Shown here one piece after another: positions 4,874-10,944 of a DNA stretch of 20,292 nt. The notes under the pieces are model-generated. The model saw nothing but the letters and a program-made list of their open reading frames with translations, searched no databases and was not told where the DNA came from. Origin of the DNA: a virus. The first letter of the stretch is position 1. The number at the start of each line of letters is the position of its first letter. The position numbers and the translations under genes were made by a program. The stretch is from positions 1 through 20,292 of IMG/VR virus record IMGVR_UViG_3300025311_000021; one strand, given 5' to 3'.

Positions 4874-5442
4874 GCATGGCACATCTGGTGCACGGCTACC
4901 GGGTAGCCGACGGGGGGAAGGCCACCAGCGACACCCTGATTCCGTACTTGGAAATGGCCGGCTTTCCTGTTCATCAGCACGACTACGGCTGGTTCGGACT
5001 CATGCAGGTTCGGCTGCTGAATGGCGGCGTGGCAGAGGATATCCTGCGCGGCACGAAGGTTGGCGACATCGGCGTCGGACACTCCAACGGCTGCGCGATT
5101 CTCGCCGATGCCGCCGACCGCGGCGCGCCGTTTGCGGGTCTGATATTCATCAATCCCGCGCTGGACACGGGCCGGGTGATCGAGCGGCGGGTGAAGTGGA
5201 TCCACGTCTATTACAACAAGGGCGATGTGCCAGTCTTGATCTCGGAATTGTTGGATTGGTTGCCGTGGAATTGGAACCACAAACACCCGTGGGGCGGGAT
5301 GGGCCGGACGGGATTTACCGGCCACGATCGGCGATATCGCAATGTCGACTGCGGCTCATACGGCGTAGCCGGGCACTCGGATTTTTTCCGGCGGATCGAG
5401 GTGATGGGGCCGGTGCTCATCCAAAACCTGAGGGCGGCATGA
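4870..5442 (+). CDS. Alpha/beta-hydrolase fold protein (putative esterase/lipase)
   Basis: A 190-residue protein. VHGY near residue 8 resembles the oxyanion-hole loop, GHSNG (S72) is the nucleophile elbow G-x-S-x-G, D119 (NKGDVPV) is a likely acid and H169 (GHSDFF) the likely catalytic His, all in the right order. It has no signal peptide. GTG 4870 overlaps the lipoprotein stop; ATG 4876 is an alternative. Placed beside endolysin, holin and lipoprotein genes, it may act on envelope lipids during lysis, or it may be a cargo gene. The substrate cannot be told from the sequence. Confidence 0.65.
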   Translation: MSMAHLVHGYRVADGGKATSDTLIPYLEMAGFPVHQHDYGWFGLMQVRLLNGGVAEDILRGTKVGDIGVGHSNGCAILADAADRGAPFAGLIFINPALDTGRVIERRVKWIHVYYNKGDVPVLISELLDWLPWNWNHKHPWGGMGRTGFTGHDRRYRNVDCGSYGVAGHSDFFRRIEVMGPVLIQNLRAA

Positions 5443-5561
5443 GCTGGCGGGACATGCGCTGGCAGGAGAAGGTCGTGGCGCCGCTGATTTTCGCGGCGGC
5501 GACGCTCGTCTACTACGGCCACGACGTCGTCGCCTGGCTGCTGGCGTTGATTGGGGTTTGA
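5439..5561 (+). CDS. 40-residue single-span membrane protein
   Basis: A charged N-terminus (MSWRDMRWQEKVV) precedes one long apolar helix (about residues 14-39, including APLIFAAATLVYY). ATG 5439 overlaps the hydrolase TGA, so it is translationally coupled. It may be an accessory holin or antiholin or just a small membrane protein; it is too short for family assignment. Confidence 0.5.
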   Translation: MSWRDMRWQEKVVAPLIFAAATLVYYGHDVVAWLLALIGV

Positions 5562-5580
5562 TTTAACGGGAGGAAACGCA

Positions 5581-5985
5581 ATGGCTAATGCACTGAGAGA
5601 CACCGGCCGCGAGGGATTCCTGGACGGCACGATCGATTGGGACACCAATACGATCAAGCATTTTCTCTACGACGAGGGCGCGGACGCGTTCATCGCCGGT
5701 GACGACAACCTCGACGACATCCTCGCCGGCGCGCGTATCGCGACCTCCGGCGCGTATGCGTCAAAGACCGTCACCGCCGGCGTGGCGGACGCGGCCGACG
5801 TCGTGCACACCGCGGTGTCGGGCGCGACGGTGGAGTCGATCGAGATCTACAAGGATTCCGGCGTGGAATCGACCTCGCGCTTGATCGCCAACATCGACAC
5901 CGCGACCGGGCTGCCGGTCACGCCCAACGGCGGAGACATAACGGTTGTTTTCGACGCAGGGGCAAACAGGATTTTCAAGCTGTGA
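5581..5985 (+). CDS. Conserved phage appendage-module protein (beta-rich, unknown function)
   Basis: A 134-residue protein starting MANALRDTGREGFLDGTIDW. The pattern of a short N-terminus, an I-D-W-x-T-x-T-I-K-x-x-L-Y-D segment, repeated T-V/T-A-G turns, an I-Y-K-D-S-G segment and a GLPVTPNGGDITVVFD-type ending is one I recognise as recurring in many phages beside tail-fibre genes, without a known function. ATG 5581 has a Shine-Dalgarno GGGAGGA. It starts the appendage module and is probably a virion component. Confidence 0.65.
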   Translation: MANALRDTGREGFLDGTIDWDTNTIKHFLYDEGADAFIAGDDNLDDILAGARIATSGAYASKTVTAGVADAADVVHTAVSGATVESIEIYKDSGVESTSRLIANIDTATGLPVTPNGGDITVVFDAGANRIFKL

Positions 5986-6467
5986 TGGACGGCAAGCTCA
6001 CCATCAACGTCAAGGCGGCCGGCACCCGCGTCGCGCTGAACCTCGACGATAAGGTCCGCGGCACGATGGACTGGTCGGCGGCGCAGCAGATCTCGCGCGA
6101 ACTGCGCGCGCTCGCGGCCGCAGCGGTGGGCATGGTGTTCTACAAGTTCACCGTCGACGGCCGCCCGGTCTACGTCGACTTCGAGCCGGGCCTGGCGCTG
6201 GCGCTCGCGAATGCGCTCTACCGATGCTCGCTCCAGGCCGAGGAGCAGGCGAAGGCCGAGCGCATCGCGCTTGATACCGCGATCCTCTACCGCGCGGGGG
6301 CGCCGCTCGGGCTCTCCAACGATCCGGCCATCCTCGACGAAGCGAAGAAAGAGGCGGCGTGGAATTCCGAACTGCGCCGCGCCATGCCCGGCGGCGTGAA
6401 ATCCGCCGAAGCGTTCGGCGTGCCGGCGGTGCGGCGCGGCCCGCCGCCCGGAACCACTCAACACTGA
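5985..6467 (+). CDS. Hypothetical protein of the appendage module
   Basis: A 160-residue protein. Residues about 1-70 look like a beta-rich segment followed by a helix (MDGKLTINVKAAGTRVALNL), the middle is helical and Ala/Glu-rich, and the C-terminus is Pro/Arg-rich and probably disordered. ATG 5985 overlaps the upstream TGA; GTG 5982 is possible. No motif recognised. Tight coupling to both neighbours suggests a structural or assembly role with them. Confidence 0.55.
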   Translation: MDGKLTINVKAAGTRVALNLDDKVRGTMDWSAAQQISRELRALAAAAVGMVFYKFTVDGRPVYVDFEPGLALALANALYRCSLQAEEQAKAERIALDTAILYRAGAPLGLSNDPAILDEAKKEAAWNSELRRAMPGGVKSAEAFGVPAVRRGPPPGTTQH

Positions 6468-6477
6468 AAGGACCCCC

Positions 6478-6684
6478 ATGAAAACCTATGACGCCATGAC
6501 GCTTTCGGAACTGGACGACGCGATCGCGCAGAGCAACGCGGTCGTGGACAAGATCAAACAGGATCTGCGCGACATGCAGCGCGCGCGCGACGCGCAGCTC
6601 GCCGCCGAGCTTACCGCGAAGCGCGTGGCATCGATGTCGCCCGCCGAACGCGAGGCGATGGCGAAGGCGCTCGCGGCGAGCTAA
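6478..6684 (+). CDS. Small coiled-coil hypothetical protein
   Basis: A 68-residue protein. Residues about 8-50 have heptad-like spacing of Leu, Ile and Val among charged residues (LSELDDAIAQSNAVVDKIKQ), predicting a coiled coil; the C-terminus MSPAEREAMAKAL is a second short helix. A Shine-Dalgarno AAAGGA lies before ATG 6478. Function unknown; a chaperone or linker for the appendage genes is possible. Confidence 0.55.
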   Translation: MKTYDAMTLSELDDAIAQSNAVVDKIKQDLRDMQRARDAQLAAELTAKRVASMSPAEREAMAKALAAS

Positions 6685-6694
6685 AGGATGGCCG

Positions 6695-6931
6695 ATGAGG
6701 CTGCATCGCAAGGTGTGGTTGTGGTGGGGGCACTGGTGGGCGGTGCAGTATCTCGACACGCGCGACGAGGTGTCGCTCGGCGTGAGGTTTAACTGGCGCC
6801 GGCCGCTGTTTGATCTTTACCTCGGCCCGCTGACGGTCGCGATCGGACGCTGTCCGGAACTGACGGCCCGCGACGAAGCGCAAAGCCACTCCTGCCGCGG
6901 GTTCATCATCACCGATCGGGCGGCGCTGTAG
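6695..6931 (+). CDS. Trp-rich hypothetical protein
   Basis: A 78-residue protein, Trp- and aromatic-rich at the start (MRLHRKVWLWWGHWWAVQYL) with predicted beta strands up to a LYLGPLTVAIGR-type segment, then a short polar tail with two Cys. ATG 6695 has an upstream AAGGA. Its stop abuts the start of the large repeat protein. Similar short proteins occur next to fibre genes in other phages, but the function is not known. Confidence 0.5.
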   Translation: MRLHRKVWLWWGHWWAVQYLDTRDEVSLGVRFNWRRPLFDLYLGPLTVAIGRCPELTARDEAQSHSCRGFIITDRAAL

Positions 6932-8647
6932 ATGGCAACCGCGACCAAAGCAACGCGCGGCGCAGTCGGGACGAACGACTGGACGACGCCAGAAAATGCG
7001 AGCGCTGACGATGGCGTGAACTACGCCACCTGTGCCCCAGGGAAAAACGCGTCGGTCATCGGCGATTGGGATTTTGCCGCGTTCACCGACGGCGAGATCC
7101 CGGTCGGCTCGCTCATCAACTCGGTCATCATCCGCTCGAACTACAAAGTCTCCACGACGCTCTCGATCGCGTCGCTGGGCGTGCAGGCGGGCAACAACGG
7201 CGCATTCGACGCCGAGGAAACGCACGCCACCGAGCCGACCACCGACACCGATTTTAATGTCACCTTCAATGCCGAGCCGTCGATCACCGACCTGAAAACG
7301 GCCGGGCGCCTGGTCGCCCGGATCCGCGGGATTCGCGGCAACGACATCGACGCGGTCACCCTCAGCCTCGATTATGTCGAGCTCCGCGTCGATTATGCTC
7401 CGGGCCAGACCGTATCCGACGCCGGCAACATCGCGAGCGGAGAAGCCTTCGGCGCCGATCAGGCGAACCTCACGCTGCCGGCGGTGGGCGGGCTCGCGAG
7501 CGAGGAGGCGTTCGGCGCGAGCCAGCTCAATCTCACGCTCTCCGGCGCCGGTGCGATCGCGACCGAGGAAGCGTTCGGCGCGGCCACCATCAGCGCCGGC
7601 ACGCCGCAGACGGTGAGCGAGGCGGGCGCGATCGCGAGCGCCGAGGCGTTCGGCGCCGACCAGCTCAATCTCACGCTCTCCGGCGCCGGCGCGATCGACA
7701 CCGCCGAGGCCTTCGGCGCGGCCACCGTCACGCCGGGCGGCGTCACCGTCACCGCCTCGGCCATTGACAGCGCCGAGGCTTTCGGCTCGGACCAGATCAA
7801 TCTCACCCTGCCGGCGGTGGGCGGGCTCGTGAGCGAGGAGGTGTTCGGCGCCGATCAGCTTAATCTCACGCTCTCCGGCGCCGGTGCGATCGCGACCGCG
7901 GAGGCGTTCGGTGCGGCGAGCGTGGACCTGGGGCCGATCACCCTTTCGCCGACGGCGATCGCGAGCGAGGAAGCGTTCGGCGATACGACCGTCACGCCGG
8001 GCGGGGTCACCGTCACGGCATCCGCAATCGACAGCGCCGAAGCTTTCGGCACCGACCAGGTGAACCTCGCGCTCTCCGGCGCCGGCGCCATCGCGACGGC
8101 GGAAGCGTTCGGGGCGGACACCGTCACGCCCGGCGGCGTCACCGTGACCGCCTCGGGCATCGCGAGCGCCGAAACATTCGGCAGCGACCGGCTCGATTTG
8201 ACGCTGCCGGCCGTGGGCGACATCGCGAGCGCCGAGGCCTTCGGCGCCGATCAGGTGAACCTCGCGCTGCAGGCCGCGGGCGCGATCGCCAGCGCGGAAG
8301 CGTTCGGAGCTGACCAGCTCAACTTGACGCTGCCCGCCGTGGGCGACATCGCCAGCGGCGAAGCGTTCGGCGCAGACACCGTCACGCCCGGCGGCGTCAC
8401 CGTCACCGCGTCCGGCATCGCGAGCGCTGAGGCGTTCGGCGCCGACCAGCTCAACCTGACGATCACCGGCGCCGGCGCGATCGCGAGCACAGAGGCCTTC
8501 GGCACGGCGCTGGCGCAGCTCGGCCTGGTGAGCGATCCGCGCTACATCGCGCCGGACGAGGCGCGCGCATTTACGGCGGCCGACCGGCCGCGCTTGTTCA
8601 CGGCCGAAGATCCCGGCCGCACATTCACCGCACCGGAACCCCGATGA
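6932..8647 (+). CDS. Large repeat-containing tail appendage or adhesin-like protein
   Basis: A 571-residue protein. Residues 1-155 look like a beta-sandwich head (DWTTPENASADDGVNYAT through YVELRVDY), a type common at the start of phage minor tail proteins. Residues about 162-532 hold 17 copies of an E-A-F-G-centred repeat of 21-23 residues in two alternating forms, one ending DQLNLTLPAVG and one ending TVTPGGVTVTAS. Residues about 536-571 carry short F-T-A repeats (ARAFTA, RLFTA, RTFTA). The regular beta-rich stalk suggests a fibre or spike on the virion. It overlaps the adaptor gene. No catalytic motif is visible. A fibre role is inferred from context. Confidence 0.65.
   Translation: MATATKATRGAVGTNDWTTPENASADDGVNYATCAPGKNASVIGDWDFAAFTDGEIPVGSLINSVIIRSNYKVSTTLSIASLGVQAGNNGAFDAEETHATEPTTDTDFNVTFNAEPSITDLKTAGRLVARIRGIRGNDIDAVTLSLDYVELRVDYAPGQTVSDAGNIASGEAFGADQANLTLPAVGGLASEEAFGASQLNLTLSGAGAIATEEAFGAATISAGTPQTVSEAGAIASAEAFGADQLNLTLSGAGAIDTAEAFGAATVTPGGVTVTASAIDSAEAFGSDQINLTLPAVGGLVSEEVFGADQLNLTLSGAGAIATAEAFGAASVDLGPITLSPTAIASEEAFGDTTVTPGGVTVTASAIDSAEAFGTDQVNLALSGAGAIATAEAFGADTVTPGGVTVTASGIASAETFGSDRLDLTLPAVGDIASAEAFGADQVNLALQAAGAIASAEAFGADQLNLTLPAVGDIASGEAFGADTVTPGGVTVTASGIASAEAFGADQLNLTITGAGAIASTEAFGTALAQLGLVSDPRYIAPDEARAFTAADRPRLFTAEDPGRTFTAPEPR
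7417..8527 (+). repeat. Seventeen degenerate 63-69-bp coding repeats (EAFG motif)
   Basis: The repeat is conserved at DNA as well as protein level: GAGGCGTTCGGCGCC-like cores recur every 63-69 bp, with near-identical CTCAATCTCACGCTCTCCGG and GTCACGCCGGGCGGCGTCAC tracts. Copy number could change easily by recombination. Confidence 0.85.
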
Positions 8648-8958
8648 GCATCGAATCCAAAGACCCCGCCGAGATCATCACGGTGACTTTCCCCTACGCC
8701 AAGGAAATCGGCGGCGCGACGATCCTGAACGAGGCGGATCCGGGCGCGAACCCGGACATCACCGTTGAGATCACCAACGGCACGGACTCGGGCGCGGCGC
8801 AGATGCTCAATGGCGCCCTGCAAATATCGACCTCGAATGTGCTGCAGAGCGTGAAGACCGGCCTGGACGGGGTCGATTACAAGCTGCGCTGCGAAGCGCC
8901 GTTGTCCGACGGGCGAAAACTGGTGCGGGTGCTGCCGCTGCCGGTGCGGCGTAAGTAG
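8644..8958 (+). CDS. Probable phage fibre-tail adaptor protein
   Basis: A 104-residue protein beginning MSIESKDPAEIITVTFPYAK and ending with the VLQSVKTGLDGVDYKLRCEA-type segment and a VRVLPLPVRR end. This pattern (K/D-P-x-E-x-I-x-V-T-F start, V-D-x-x-D-Y-x-L-R-C core) is that of small adaptor proteins next to fibre genes in many phages (Pam3 gp18-like, from memory). ATG 8644 overlaps the repeat protein stop by 4 bp. It would join the appendage to the tail or baseplate. Confidence 0.6.
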   Translation: MSIESKDPAEIITVTFPYAKEIGGATILNEADPGANPDITVEITNGTDSGAAQMLNGALQISTSNVLQSVKTGLDGVDYKLRCEAPLSDGRKLVRVLPLPVRRK

Positions 8959-8962
8959 CCCG

Positions 8963-9031
8963 GTAATGAGTAATGAGTAATGGGTAAAGGGTTTGACTCA
9001 TCACCCATCACCCATCACCCATCACTGATTA
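8963..9031. repeat. Head-to-head GTRATGR heptad arrays (imperfect palindrome)
   Basis: Four forward heptads (GTAATGA, GTAATGA, GTAATGG, GTAAAGG) at 8963-8990, a 6-base spacer GTTTGA, then five reverse heptads (CTCATCA, three CCCATCA, CTGATTA) at 8997-9031, ending at the start ATG of the next gene. The two halves can pair with roughly five of seven bases per heptad, including ATGGGT/ACCCAT (8980-8985 with 9003-9008). Confidence 0.85.
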
Positions 9032-9270
9032 TGGATATGTTCGACCAGGCGCAGGAGCACGAGCAGTGGATGCGCGACCAGGCGCTCGCGGCGCAGCGTG
9101 CGAGGGGGCTGTGTGGGAGGCAGCTTGCTGCCGATCGGGGGCAAGCCCCCTCCTACTGCCTGGACTGCGGCGAGGAGATCCCGGATGCGCGCCGGTGCGC
9201 GGTGCCGGGGACGGAGCGCTGCGTGGACTGCGCGAAAATATACGAACTTAAAAACAAGAGGCGGCGATGA
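9031..9270 (+). CDS. TraR/DksA-type C4 zinc-finger protein
   Basis: A 79-residue protein. The zinc finger is YCLDCGEEIP...RCVDCAKIYE, with C-x2-C pairs about 18-20 residues apart, preceded by a short helical arm (MDMFDQAQEHEQWMRDQALA). Proteins of this group bind the RNA polymerase secondary channel, as TraR of F does, and are common in this part of Mu-like prophages. Residues about 27-41 (between AQRARG and PSYCLD) come from a GC-rich palindrome inserted in frame (9113-9156), lengthening the link between helix and finger. ATG 9031 directly follows the heptad palindrome; an upstream in-frame ATG at 8980 would translate the repeat and is less likely. Confidence 0.8.
   Translation: MDMFDQAQEHEQWMRDQALAAQRARGLCGRQLAADRGQAPSYCLDCGEEIPDARRCAVPGTERCVDCAKIYELKNKRRR
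9113..9156. repeat. REP-like palindromic element inserted in the TraR-like gene
   Basis: GTGGGAGG (9113-9120) and CCTCCTAC (9149-9156) form the outer stem, GGCAGC/GCTGCC (9119-9124 with 9127-9132) and GGGGGC/GCCCCC (9137-9142 with 9145-9150) the inner ones. The same design is found at 13739-13792. It resembles the GTGGGAG...CGGGGGCAAGCCCCCTCCTAC repeats of gammaproteobacterial chromosomes. Confidence 0.75.
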
Positions 9271-9632
9271 GCTTGCAACTGGATTTGTGGCAACTGATCA
9301 CACTGCTCGGCGGCATGTCCACCTTCTTCATCGGCTCGATCGCGGCGATGTCGAAGATGATGGTCGGGCAATTCGAGAAACATCTCGACGATCGATTCGC
9401 GGCGCAGGAAGAGCTGCGCCGCGAGGGGCGCGCTAAATCCGAGCAACGATTCGACCGCCTGGAGCAGGCGAACATCGATCGCGAGCGCGAGATGCTGAAG
9501 CTGCGCGCGGAGCTGCCGGTGCACTACGTGCGGCGCGAGGACGCGATCCGTGCCGAGACGGTCATCAACGCCAAGCTCGACGCCCTTGCCGTGAAAATCG
9601 ACGCGGTCGCCGAACGCCAAAAGAGGACCTAA
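9267..9632 (+). CDS. Membrane-anchored coiled-coil protein (Mu gp25/DUF2730-like)
   Basis: A 121-residue protein. One N-terminal membrane helix (about residues 8-30, LITLLGGMSTFFIGSIAAMS) is followed by a long charged coiled coil to the end. This topology, size and place (before gp26- and gp27-like genes) match Mu gp25. Such proteins look like inner-membrane spanins, but a lysis role here is inference. ATG 9267 overlaps the TraR-like stop (ATGA). Confidence 0.7.
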   Translation: MSLQLDLWQLITLLGGMSTFFIGSIAAMSKMMVGQFEKHLDDRFAAQEELRREGRAKSEQRFDRLEQANIDREREMLKLRAELPVHYVRREDAIRAETVINAKLDALAVKIDAVAERQKRT

Positions 9633-9635
9633 ACG

Positions 9636-9938
9636 ATGGATTACGAGAAGATTCGCCGCGAGAACATCCGCTGGCACATTCTGGTGGCCGCCAACGCCGG
9701 CGCGCCGCAACCGGTCGCCGAGACGCTCATCCTCTCGGCGATCCAGTCGATCCCGGTCGAGTGCACGGCGCTGGAGCTGCGCCGCCAGCTCGACTATCTC
9801 GCCGACCGCGGCCTGGTGGAGCTGAAGCGCCATGAGGGCGCGCCGTGGACCGCGGATCTCACGCGCGAGGGCGCGGACGTGGTCGAGTACACCATCGAGT
9901 GCGATCCGGGCATCGCGCGGCCGCGTAAATACTGGTAA
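9636..9938 (+). CDS. Mu gp26-like winged-helix protein
   Basis: A 100-residue protein beginning MDYEKIRRENIRWHILVAAN. The segment LRRQLDYLADRGLVELKR (residues about 50-67) is a typical winged-helix recognition helix and wing, and the end ECDPGIARPRKYW is characteristic of this Mu gp26-type family. It lies between the gp25-like and gp27-like genes, as in Mu. It may assist packaging or regulate late genes; the function is not known. Confidence 0.75.
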   Translation: MDYEKIRRENIRWHILVAANAGAPQPVAETLILSAIQSIPVECTALELRRQLDYLADRGLVELKRHEGAPWTADLTREGADVVEYTIECDPGIARPRKYW

Positions 9939-9955
9939 TGGGATATGGGTGATGG
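9935..9955 (+). repeat. Three GTRATGR heptads overlapping stop and start codons
   Basis: GTAATGG, GATATGG and GTGATGG. The first contains the TAA stop of the gp26-like gene (9936-9938), the last supplies ATG 9952 of the next gene. Confidence 0.75.
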
Positions 9956-10494
9956 GTAAGAGAAGCAAGATCACGCAGCTCCCGCGCGAGGTCAAGGCGT
10001 GGCTCGATCAGGCGCTGATCGAGGGCAACTTCGCCGGCTACCAGGCGCTGGAGGCGGATCTCAAGTCGCGCGGCTACGACATCGGGAAATCCTCGATCCA
10101 CCGCTACGGCACGCACCTGGAGCGCAAGCTCTCCGCGATCAAGGCGAGCACCGAGGCCGCGCGGCAGATCGCGGCGGCGGCGCCGGATGACGCCGACCAG
10201 CGCTCGGCGGCCGTCATCAGTTTGATACAGACCGAGGTGTTCGAGGTGCTGGTCGCGCTGCAGGAAGCGGAGGCCGACGGCGACCCGATGAAGCGCGCGA
10301 AGCTGCTCTCCACCGTGGCCAAGAACGTCGCGACGCTCTCGCGCGCGAGCGTGAATCAGAAGAAACACGAGATCGAAGTGCGCGGCAAAGTCACGGCGGC
10401 TGCCGACCGCGCGGCCTCGATCGCCAAGAAGGGCGGGCTCACCGCGAGCGCCGTCGACACCATCCGCCGGGAGATTCTCGGCATTGCAGCATAA
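9952..10494 (+). CDS. Small terminase subunit-like protein (Mu gp27, DUF3486)
   Basis: A 180-residue protein, basic N-terminus (MGKRSKITQLPREVKAWLDQ), then LKSRGYDIGKSSIHRYGTHL, a helix-turn-helix that would bind phage DNA ends, followed by long helices. This is the DUF3486/Mu gp27 pattern, and the gene precedes the large terminase as in Mu. Small terminases recognise the packaging site and regulate the motor. ATG 9952 lies in the heptad repeat; no other start fits the family N-terminus. The Shine-Dalgarno is replaced by repeat sequence (GGGTGATGGG). Confidence 0.85.
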   Translation: MGKRSKITQLPREVKAWLDQALIEGNFAGYQALEADLKSRGYDIGKSSIHRYGTHLERKLSAIKASTEAARQIAAAAPDDADQRSAAVISLIQTEVFEVLVALQEAEADGDPMKRAKLLSTVAKNVATLSRASVNQKKHEIEVRGKVTAAADRAASIAKKGGLTASAVDTIRREILGIAA

Positions 10495-10530
10495 TTCCCT
10501 CAGCAGAGGGATAACTCAAGGAGAAGCAAA

Positions 10531-10800
10531 ATGAGCTGGAGCGTAAGTGCAATTGGCAAGCCATCCGCTGTCGCAGAAAAACTGGCATCACAGTTCGCGG
10601 CAATCAAGTGCATGGAACCCGAGGAAACAATCAAGAATCACGTGGCGAGCGCCGTAGCAGTCGCGCTCAAGGCGTTCCCGGCGTCCTATGCCGTCAAAGT
10701 GGACGCATCCGGCAGTCAGTCGACGAGTCACGCCGAGCCGGGTGTCGCGTCGAATCAACTCAGCGTCAAGATCGAGCCGCTCTGGGGTTTCTGCGAATAG
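10531..10800 (+). CDS. Small conserved phage protein, unknown function
   Basis: An 89-residue protein beginning MSWSVSAIGKPSAVAEKLAS, with a helical middle and a beta-hairpin-like end (VASNQLSVKIEPLWGF). Similar small proteins with an MxWSVxAxGKxxAV start recur in many unrelated phages. A clear Shine-Dalgarno AAGGAG (10519-10524) precedes it, and unlike its neighbours it is not overlapped on either side. Its codons have visibly more A and T in the third position than the terminase genes around it. It is flanked by a CCCTC/GAGGG hairpin (10497-10510) and a 144-bp gap, so it may be a moron. Confidence 0.65.
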   Translation: MSWSVSAIGKPSAVAEKLASQFAAIKCMEPEETIKNHVASAVAVALKAFPASYAVKVDASGSQSTSHAEPGVASNQLSVKIEPLWGFCE

Positions 10801-10944
10801 CAAAATGGGCAGCCTTGGGCGAAAAGGCCCGACGCGCCACAACGCGCCAGGCCGATTTTGGCCTTACCACCCTACGTTCTCGCGCCGGGACCCCTTTTAA
10901 CCCCCCTTTAACTCTCAACGTCGAACGCATTAAAGGCCATTTTT
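10801..10944. other. Gap before the large terminase gene
   Basis: A 144-bp stretch without a credible gene. It contains repeated GCGCC/GGCC words and a run of seven T at 10940-10946. The sequence TAAAGG at 10931-10936 could act as Shine-Dalgarno for the TTG at 10945. No terminator or good sigma70 promoter is apparent. Confidence 0.45.

Noticed and set aside
7417-8527. Variable-repeat target of a diversity-generating retroelement, or a CRISPR-like array
   Set aside because: The repeats are contiguous, in frame and without unique spacers; no reverse transcriptase or template repeat is seen in the window.
8980-9030. Upstream start for the TraR-like gene at 8980
   Set aside because: It would translate the heptad palindrome into PITHHPSL-type sequence. 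ATG 9031 matches the usual M-D-x-F-D-x-A-Q start of the family.
8963-9031. Miniature CRISPR array
   Set aside because: Units are 7 bp without spacers, and no cas gene is present.
10860-10890. Third copy of the late-promoter motif (ACCACCCTACGTTCTCGCG) upstream of the terminase
   Set aside because: Only the ACCC and G-TT-C-CGCG parts resemble the motif and a gap is needed to align them; too weak to call.
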